Assembly: GCA_905214265.1 (NCBI GenBank)
Contig: CAJMLQ010000043.1
Coordinates: 1 to 21,348, forward strand
Length of the DNA: 21,348 nucleotides
Source of the DNA: an uncultured bacterium
GTDB taxonomy: Bacteria > Bacillota > Clostridia > Oscillospirales > Ruminococcaceae
Reading direction: 5' to 3'
Part shown: positions 16,464-21,348 of the stretch, in pieces
How the letters are laid out: each line of letters starts with the position of its first letter
How positions within the stretch are numbered: position 1 is the stretch's first letter
Made by a program: the position numbers and the translations under genes
Notes under the pieces: generated by a model
The model's input: only the letters and a program-made list of their open reading frames with translations
The model's database searches: none
Told to the model about the DNA's origin: nothing

Positions 16464-16685
16464 TTAGAGTCTAAACTTCTTTTTTTTAGGTCCACTATCC
16501 GCAAACCGCCTTTTTTGGTTATCCAGTTCCTCTTGGATTGCCGAAAACATAGCCTCTATTTGGTCTGGCGTATATTCATAGTAAGAGGTATTTGACAGAT
16601 TACCCAACAACGCAATGCTTTCGATGATCTTATTCGTTCTAGCTTCTGCAATGCGTATAAAATTTGCTTTCTTATCTACCGCCAC
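16464..16685 (-). CDS. Small conserved-type protein leading the GHKL operon
   Basis: A 73-aa protein. The GTG at 16685-16683 is chosen because GGAGGTG (16699-16693) precedes it by 7 nt; a longer frame to 16727 would begin upstream of that site and across the promoter. It reads ANFIRIAEARTNKIIESIALLGNLSN, then YEYTPDQIEAMFSAI, and a lysine-rich tail KKKKFRL. It is predicted to be two helical segments with a basic tail. I recognise the style (RTNKII...LLGNLSN...YEYT...FxAI) from small ORFs in Firmicutes mobile elements, without an assigned function. Being first in the operon, small and basic-tailed, it could be a regulator or accessory subunit. That is a guess from context. Confidence 0.78.
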   Translation of the reverse strand: MAVDKKANFIRIAEARTNKIIESIALLGNLSNTSYYEYTPDQIEAMFSAIQEELDNQKRRFADSGPKKKKFRL

Positions 16686-16708
16686 AATTCGACACCTCCG
16701 TTGTCTAT

Positions 16709-16737
16709 ATGATATCACTCGGCGCAATTTTCGTCAA
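16709..16737 (-). promoter_or_regulatory. Promoter of the minus-strand GHKL operon
   Basis: On the minus strand, TTGACG (16737-16732), a 17-bp spacer and TATCAT (16714-16709) preceded by TGA (extended -10) are seen. The start would fall near 16702, giving a very short leader of about 15-20 nt before the GTG of the 73-aa gene. Confidence 0.78.
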
Positions 16738-16853
16738 GTATTATGCAAATATTTTTATAATATTTTTTGTATATTACGGAAACGACAAGAGATGATGCTC
16801 TCCCCCCATACTTTTCGAAGAAAAAACATAAATTTGCAGGTCTCTATTCCAAT

Positions 16854-16882
16854 TTGACAAGAACTGTGGTATAATATATTTT
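16854..16882 (+). promoter_or_regulatory. Promoter region of the adenine methylase gene
   Basis: There are two overlapping readings. TTGACA (16854-16859) lies 17 bp from TATTTT (16877-16882). Alternatively, an extended -10 TGGTATAAT (16867-16875) has a weak -35 TTCCAA (16847-16852). Either gives a start 35-55 nt before the TTG codon. It is divergent from the GHKL operon promoter, about 120 bp away, so one regulator could control both. Confidence 0.6.
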
Positions 16883-16922
16883 TGAATTGTACTATGCTGA
16901 TGTGGTAAGGGAGGTGATACGC

Positions 16923-17822
16923 TTGCAGCAAAAGAATTTAAAGCCGATTTTGAAATGGGCCGGAGGTAAAACACAGCTTTTAGCAGAAATCTCGCACGCC
17001 TACCCCGATGGCTTTGGGGACAAAATACGGCGTTATGCTGAACCTTTTGTTGGCGGCGGCGCTGTCCTATTTGATATACTGTCAAAATATGAACTTGATG
17101 AGGTATATATAAGTGACGTAAATGCGGAACTGATTAATATGTATCTCGTCATCCGTGATCAAGCAGATGATTTGATCACAATATTAACAGGATACCAAAC
17201 CGAATACTTGGTTCTCGATAATGACGGTAGAAAACAGTATTATTATGGAAAACGTGACGAGTTCAACAATCTGATCAAAACTGGCGAAAGTAAATCGGGC
17301 GTAAAAAGCGCTGCACTATTTATTTTCTTGAATCGCACCTGTTTTAATGGTCTATATCGCGCAAATAGAAACGGGCTGTTTAATGTTCCAAAAGGCGATC
17401 AGGCAAATCCTTTGATTTGCAATGAAGAGAATATTCGTGCTGTTTCTGCTGCTTTGGCAAAAGTCCAGATCGTTTGCGGAGACTATTCTGCATCAAGAGC
17501 CTTTATTGATAAAAATACCCTTGTATACCTCGATCCCCCTTATCGTCCACTTAAAGGTCGTGACAGCTTTATTTCATATACTGAAACAGAATTTGATGAC
17601 AGTTGTCAGCGTGCACTGGCGGGGTTCATAGAAGATATGGACGCCAGAGGTGCGTACATTATTTTGAGTAATTCCGATCCCAAAAACGTTGACCCTGAGG
17701 ATGACTTTTTTGAAGATCTATATGCAGATTATGACGTTCAGCGCATAAATGCAAAAAGAAAAATCAACCGCAATGCAGACCATCGTGGCTATATTACGGA
17801 ACTTTTGATCAAGAACTATTAA
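16923..17822 (+). CDS. Dam-family adenine-N6 DNA methyltransferase
   Basis: A 299-aa methylase that transfers a methyl group from S-adenosylmethionine to adenine in DNA. The TTG at 16923 is chosen because AAGGGAGGTGAT (16907-16918) sits right before it; an in-frame extension to 16887 has no such site. Motifs in order: KWAGGKTQLL (11-20), PFVGGGAVLF (41-50, SAM binding), FLNRTCFNGLYR (135-146, typical of the Dam/DpnII group), the catalytic DPPY (204-207), and an RGYITELLIKNY end. Length is normal. Dam-family enzymes often act at GATC, but other targets exist (such as GATATC for M.EcoRV), so specificity is not fixed by the sequence. It is divergent from the GHKL operon and has its own terminator. 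A role in marking self DNA for that operon is plausible. Confidence 0.92.
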   Translation: MQQKNLKPILKWAGGKTQLLAEISHAYPDGFGDKIRRYAEPFVGGGAVLFDILSKYELDEVYISDVNAELINMYLVIRDQADDLITILTGYQTEYLVLDNDGRKQYYYGKRDEFNNLIKTGESKSGVKSAALFIFLNRTCFNGLYRANRNGLFNVPKGDQANPLICNEENIRAVSAALAKVQIVCGDYSASRAFIDKNTLVYLDPPYRPLKGRDSFISYTETEFDDSCQRALAGFIEDMDARGAYIILSNSDPKNVDPEDDFFEDLYADYDVQRINAKRKINRNADHRGYITELLIKNY

Positions 17823-17834
17823 CCTTATAAGTAA

Positions 17835-17869
17835 AGCCGGGATCTCACCCACAAGAGGTCCCGGCTTTT
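17835..17869 (+). terminator. Terminator of the methylase gene
   Basis: AGCCGGGATCTC (17835-17846) pairs with GAGGTCCCGGCT (17855-17866) over 12 bp with one G-T wobble and an 8-nt loop, and runs into TTTT. It lies 13 nt after the methylase stop and is a strong intrinsic terminator. Confidence 0.85.
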
Positions 17870-17941
17870 GCACATAATCGGTGCTTTGGAGAATGTCATT
17901 TGGTATTTGAATAAAAAACGTATCCGTGTTGAGCAGTCCTA

Positions 17942-17976
17942 TCACAGAGCCTTTTCTGTGAGAGGGCTGCTTTTTT
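17942..17976 (+). terminator. Second terminator-like hairpin
   Basis: TCACAGA (17942-17948) and TCTGTGA (17955-17961) form a 7-bp stem. An overlapping imperfect pairing of AGAGCC with GGGCTG leads into a six-T run (17971-17976). It may back up the methylase terminator or insulate the repeat array downstream. Confidence 0.45.
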
Positions 17977-17990
17977 CTGTTTTCAGATTC

Positions 17991-18703
17991 TTTCGGCCAA
18001 CTAACCTTTTCCTGTCCAGATAGATCAGTGAGAAAAAGATTTGGATAACAGCATCCTTTTTTCGTTCAAACAGCCGCTTTTCCTCCAGTGGGTAGTGGAA
18101 GAGAGGGGGTTGACATTTTTCCCATGTAAGTGAGGAAGAGAAATTTCCCGAAAAGCGGACCACATGGGCATCTCGACTCCAGTGGAAAATGGGAACAGAA
18201 AAAACTCGAAAAAGTTTCCGATTTTTTCGCCCAAACGCACTTCTCATGTCCGTTGGGAAGTGTAAGGACATAATTTCGGAATCCTTCTTCAAAACGCTTC
18301 TCCCATCTCCCAATAGGAGTAACGGAAAGAATTTTCATAATTGGGGACCAAACGCACTTCTCATGTCCGGTGGCAAGTGAAGAGAGAAAAAATCAAAAGT
18401 TTCGGCCAAGCCAGGATTTGACCTCCAGTGGAGAGTGGGAACAGAAAATTTCTGAAAAAATTTTCTGATTTTTCGCCCAAACGGCTCTCAAATCCTCGGT
18501 AGTGAAGTGTGAGGAAAGTATTTCAAAATAGTGTTCCGATTTTTTGCCCAAATGCACTTCTCATCCGCAGTGGAGAGTAGGAACAGAAAATCCGCTGGGT
18601 TTTCGCCAAAACGCTTTCCTCGTTTCCATTAGGAAGTGTAAGGAAAAATTTCCGTAATCCTCGTAAAAACGCATTCCTCATGTCCAGTGGGAAGTGTAAG
18701 AAG
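17991..18703. repeat. Array of about 11 degenerate hairpin-bearing repeats
   Basis: A core resembling CAAACGCACTTCTCATGTCC then AGTGGGAAGTGTAAGGA recurs. Anchored on the CCAGTG-like element, copies lie at about 18016, 18085, 18179, 18250, 18310, 18367, 18425, 18497, 18567, 18626 and 18684. Steps are 69, 94, 71, 60, 57, 58, 72, 70, 59 and 58 bp. Several copies contain an inverted repeat, clearest CACTTCTC/GGGAAGTG (18238-18245 with 18255-18262). No protein-coding frame runs through it credibly. It ends 26 bp before the primase GTG, a position expected for replication-origin iterons of a mobile element, though a structured-RNA or regulatory role is possible. Confidence 0.75.
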
Positions 18704-18729
18704 CAATCAACTGAAAGGAGGCACATACA

Positions 18730-21048
18730 GTGCAAGTTCAATTTGAAAAAATACCGCTGTTCCTTAAAAGCTACGATCAGTTCTGCAACTGGAAGTATGA
18801 GCTGCGGAAGGGAGAGCAGAAAAAGGTGCCGTATACACCGGGCACTACACGCAGTGCCGATGTAAGCAACCCGGCCACCTTTGCGGCTTTCGATGCTGCG
18901 GCATCCGCAACAGGCTATGACGGCATTGGTATCCGTGTCAGCGGCAGGATTGTGGGCATCGATTTGGATGACTGTATCGTGGACGGGAACATACTCCCAT
19001 GGGCACAACCCATCGTAGACCGCTTCAAGGATACCTATATCGAGATCAGCCCGTCCGGTACCGGTCTCCGCATCTTCTGCCTGCTGCCGGATGATTTCCG
19101 CTACGATACCCAGACCTACTACATCAAACACGGGGATATCGAGGTCTACATTCCCGGCCATACCAACCGGTTCCTCACGGTCACAGGCAACGCCCTCAAC
19201 GAAGCCGATGTGGTGGAGACGGCGGAGGCGCTTGTCTGGCTACTCGACGCCTATATGCGCCGCCCCACACCGCCGACTCCATCCGCTGCTGTCCCCGGGA
19301 CAAGCTATCTCAGCGATGACAGCGTCATTGCAAAAGCCTCCGAGGCCAAAAACGGCGAGAAATTCTGTCGGCTCTGGAGCGGCGATATTACCGGGTATCC
19401 GAGCCATAGCGAAGCAGACGCCGCTCTCGCGTCCATGCTGGCATTCTGGTGCGGCGGGGATGCCGGGCAGATAGACCGCTTGTTCCGACAGTCCGGCCTG
19501 ATGCGTGAGAAATGGGACGAACTCCGTGGAGCGGATACCTACGGCAACCTCACGATCGCCAAGGCGCTCACCGGTATGACCGATTCCTACAAGCCCGTTG
19601 TTTCCACAACCGCAGCAGAGGACTTCGGCATGGAGCGGCTGGAAGAACTTGACCCGCTGGACACCGCCAAGTATCCCTGGAACGACATCGGCGCCGGGCA
19701 CATCTTCGCAGACTTCTACCAGGACCGCCTGCGCTTTGTGCCAGAACGCAAGGTGTGGTTTTACTACGAGGATGGCATCTGGAAACCGGACACAGGCAGT
19801 CTCCGGGCGATGAAAGACTGCATGGAACTGGCCAACCTCATCTACGCCTTTGCTCTGAAGATCCATGACGAGGACAAGCGCACCGTTTATATGAAATACG
19901 CCAGCAGGTGGCACAGCCATAACAATCGGGTCAATATCCTCAAGGACGCTCAGGTGTACCATCCCATCCCCTATGGCAGTTTTGATGCGGATATCTACAT
20001 CTTCAACTGCAAGAACGGCACCCTGCATATCGACACCGGGGAGTTCACCGAACACCGCAGCACAGACCTCCTCACCAAGATGAGTCCCGTCACCTACGAC
20101 CCCAACGCGTATTCCGAACGATTCAGCACCTACATTGATGAGATCATGGACGGCGATGCCGACAGAGCCAGATTCCTGCAGAAGATCCTGGGCTATGGTC
20201 TGACCGGGGACACCCGGCATGAATGCATGACCATTCTCTACGGGGTGACCACACGCAACGGAAAAGGCACCCTGTGCGAAAGCGTGCTGAAGGTGCTGGG
20301 AGATTACGGCTGCGCCTCCCGACCGGAGACCATCGCCATGAAAAGCTACACCAACAGTTCTCAGCCGAGCGAGGATGTGGCCCGGCTGGCCGGTGTCCGC
20401 TTCGTGAATATCCCGGAGCCGGGAAAAGGCATGGTGCTGGATGCCGCCAAGGTCAAAGCCATGACCGGCAATGATACCCTCAATGCCCGTTTCCTCCATG
20501 AGAACAGCTTCGACTTCCAGCCCCAGTTCAAAATCTATGTGAACACCAACTTCCTGCCGGTTATCAACGATATGACCCTGTTTTCAAGCGACCGCATCAT
20601 CATTATCCCCTTTGACCGGCATTTTGACGAGCAGTCCCGTGACACTACCCTCAAGCGGCAGTTTGCAGAGCCTCATGTCCAGAGTGCCATTCTCAACTGG
20701 CTGCTCGAGGGATACCGACTCCTGCGGAGTGAGGGACTCATACTTCCCAAATCAGTGAAAGAAGCGACTGACCGCTATCAGCACGACAGCGACAAGATGA
20801 TTCTGTTCTTTGAGGACAATCTGGTGGCGGACGATACCGCAGAGGAACTGACCTCCACGGTCTACGCCCGGTACAAGGGATGGTGCCAGGAGAACGGCTG
20901 CTACCCGGAGGGCATGAAGAACTTCAAGCAGGGGCTGCAGGCATTCGCCCAGGTAGTCCGTAAGCGCCCGAAGCAGGGCGGTGAAAAAACCACGGTGCTG
21001 CTGGGCTATCGACTCATCTCCGAGTTTGAGACCCCGCTGCTGGCATAA
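18730..21048 (+). CDS. PrimPol-SF3 helicase, P4/D5-type primase of a mobile element
   Basis: A 772-aa replication protein. The GTG start follows AAAGGAGG (18713-18720 region) by about 9 nt. The N-terminal primase-polymerase domain carries GIDLDDC (76-82, acidic residues Asp78 and Asp80), EISPSGTGLRIF (105-116) and GDIEVYIPG (135-143, Glu138). The middle part is the D5-N-like linker. The C-terminal superfamily 3 helicase has Walker A GVTTRNGKGT (505-514, Lys512), followed by the SF3 B- and C-type segments, including VRFVNIPEPGKG and FKIYVNTNFLPVINDM. It would unwind and prime the element's origin. The gene is clearly GC-richer than the methylase and GHKL cassette, which points to a different source. 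The repeat array directly upstream is the likely site of action. No integrase is seen in the window. Confidence 0.92.
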   Translation: MQVQFEKIPLFLKSYDQFCNWKYELRKGEQKKVPYTPGTTRSADVSNPATFAAFDAAASATGYDGIGIRVSGRIVGIDLDDCIVDGNILPWAQPIVDRFKDTYIEISPSGTGLRIFCLLPDDFRYDTQTYYIKHGDIEVYIPGHTNRFLTVTGNALNEADVVETAEALVWLLDAYMRRPTPPTPSAAVPGTSYLSDDSVIAKASEAKNGEKFCRLWSGDITGYPSHSEADAALASMLAFWCGGDAGQIDRLFRQSGLMREKWDELRGADTYGNLTIAKALTGMTDSYKPVVSTTAAEDFGMERLEELDPLDTAKYPWNDIGAGHIFADFYQDRLRFVPERKVWFYYEDGIWKPDTGSLRAMKDCMELANLIYAFALKIHDEDKRTVYMKYASRWHSHNNRVNILKDAQVYHPIPYGSFDADIYIFNCKNGTLHIDTGEFTEHRSTDLLTKMSPVTYDPNAYSERFSTYIDEIMDGDADRARFLQKILGYGLTGDTRHECMTILYGVTTRNGKGTLCESVLKVLGDYGCASRPETIAMKSYTNSSQPSEDVARLAGVRFVNIPEPGKGMVLDAAKVKAMTGNDTLNARFLHENSFDFQPQFKIYVNTNFLPVINDMTLFSSDRIIIIPFDRHFDEQSRDTTLKRQFAEPHVQSAILNWLLEGYRLLRSEGLILPKSVKEATDRYQHDSDKMILFFEDNLVADDTAEELTSTVYARYKGWCQENGCYPEGMKNFKQGLQAFAQVVRKRPKQGGEKTTVLLGYRLISEFETPLLA

Positions 21049-21058
21049 CCACAGGGTG

Positions 21059-21143
21059 TGGGGCAATGTGGCAGATGATTATAGGTTTTTCTATAGGAAA
21101 ACAAATCCTGAAAACAACCAGAATTACCTGCCACATTGCCCCA
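21059..21143. repeat. Perfect 16-bp inverted repeat after primase
   Basis: TGGGGCAATGTGGCAG (21059-21074) and CTGCCACATTGCCCCA (21128-21143) are exact reverse complements, 53 nt apart. The loop holds a second hairpin, TATAG/CTATA near 21081-21096. It sits 11 bp after the primase stop and before the next genes, with no T-run. It may be an mRNA processing or attenuation structure, or a replication or recombination site. Confidence 0.75.
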
Positions 21144-21226
21144 TGCGGAAAGGAGGCGATGCCTATGATTGTATAGCACCCTGTGACCAGCATCCCAAAA
21201 CCAACGAAAGGAGCAAGATTTTATGA
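21143..21226 (+). CDS. Possible 27-aa ORF overlapping the next gene
   Basis: An ATG at 21143 opens a 27-codon frame (MRKGGDAYDCIAPCDQ...) whose TGA overlaps the next gene's ATG (ATGA). No ribosome site precedes its ATG, which lies at the edge of the inverted repeat. An AGGAGG at 21151-21156 serves a different frame that stops after three to five codons. It may be a coupled leader peptide or chance. Low confidence. Confidence 0.2.
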   Translation: MRKGGDAYDCIAPCDQHPKTNERSKIL

Positions 21227-21348
21227 AGTACCGATTTTTCTATGGCACAAAACCGAATATCCGAAACCTCAGACCCGGGGCTTTTTCCGGGACAGGATAT
21301 GTGTGCGACCTTCTCCTCCAGACACGGCGGGGAACGCCCGTGACGGTA
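21223..21348 (+). CDS. Start of an unidentified gene, cut by window end
   Basis: An ATG at 21223 follows AAAGGAG (21207-21213) by 9 nt. The frame stays open for 42 codons to the edge (MKYRFFYGTKPNIRNLRPGA...). No domain can be named from this much. It follows the primase by about 175 bp and probably belongs to the same element. Confidence 0.6.
   Translation, partial: MKYRFFYGTKPNIRNLRPGAFSGTGYVCDLLLQTRRGTPVTV

Noticed and set aside
16709..16716. GATATC overlapping the -10 of the GHKL operon as a methylation-controlled switch
   Set aside because: The methylase target is unknown and GATATC also occurs elsewhere in the window. No GATC is present in the divergent region, so there is no support for methylation control.
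16854..16875. TTGACA paired with TATAAT as the methylase promoter
   Set aside because: The spacer is only 10 bp, too short for a sigma-70-type promoter, so the two elements were assigned to alternative readings.
17991..18703. Possible CRISPR array
   Set aside because: Repeats are degenerate, differ in spacing, share similarity in the between-repeat parts and have no cas genes nearby.
17942..19161. Minus-strand open frames across the repeat array with phrases like HFPxDMRxAF
   Set aside because: They arise from the repeats read in several phases, lack ribosome sites and overlap the primase start. They are better explained as shadows of the array.
19240..20499. Long 419-codon minus-strand frame inside the primase gene
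   Set aside because: It is antisense to a clear PrimPol-helicase with intact motifs; high GC at third positions produces such shadow frames.

Overview
The window looks like a chromosomal segment of a Gram-positive gut-type Clostridia (Oscillospiraceae/Ruminococcaceae-like). The grounds are strong AGGAGG ribosome sites, LPXTG-anchored pilins with dedicated sortases, SprT-like and P4-type primase genes of the kind found in Firmicutes mobile elements, and visibly mosaic base composition. The genus is inference.

Region 1 (1-9824, + strand) is a sortase-assembled pilus operon. A consensus sigma-70-type promoter (337-365) is followed by a leader that carries an intrinsic terminator (500-528) just before the first gene, so transcription is probably attenuated. 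The genes run: coiled-coil protein, type I signal peptidase, a 1366-aa tip adhesin with eight HxHxxxC motifs and a fibro-slime-type domain, the major pilin (LPSTG, E-box), a class C sortase, a minor pilin with one Cna-B domain (LPQTG), and a second sortase. Most junctions are tight or overlapping. A long hairpin without a U-tract lies between the major pilin and the class C sortase.

Region 2 (9825-11320) is an intergenic stretch with an extended -10 promoter driving a stand-alone cytoplasmic SGNH/GDSL hydrolase.

Region 3 (11321-12796) is mobile-element debris: a SprT-like gene that has lost its catalytic half, a frameshifted gene resembling mobile-element DNA-binding ORFs, inverted and direct repeats, a structured orphan stretch, and a strong terminator for the minus strand.

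Region 4 (12797-17869) is an AT-richer cassette that looks like a defence or restriction-like island. A four-gene minus-strand operon (73-aa small protein, 642-aa GHKL ATPase, 309-aa and 270-aa proteins of unknown function) is divergent from a Dam-family adenine DNA methyltransferase. Both sides have recognisable promoters in a shared ~240-bp intergenic region. The pairing of a MutL/MORC/Hsp90-like ATPase with a DNA methylase and two unplaced proteins is the best candidate here for an undescribed system.

Region 5 (17870-21348) is a replication module of an integrative element: about eleven degenerate hairpin-bearing repeats at two preferred spacings (about 58 and 71 bp), a GC-richer PrimPol/SF3 helicase of the P4/D5 type, a perfect 16-bp inverted repeat just after it, and the start of another gene cut by the window end. 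The simplest reading is that regions 3 to 5 belong to an inserted and partly decayed mobile element carrying a defence cargo next to the pilus locus.
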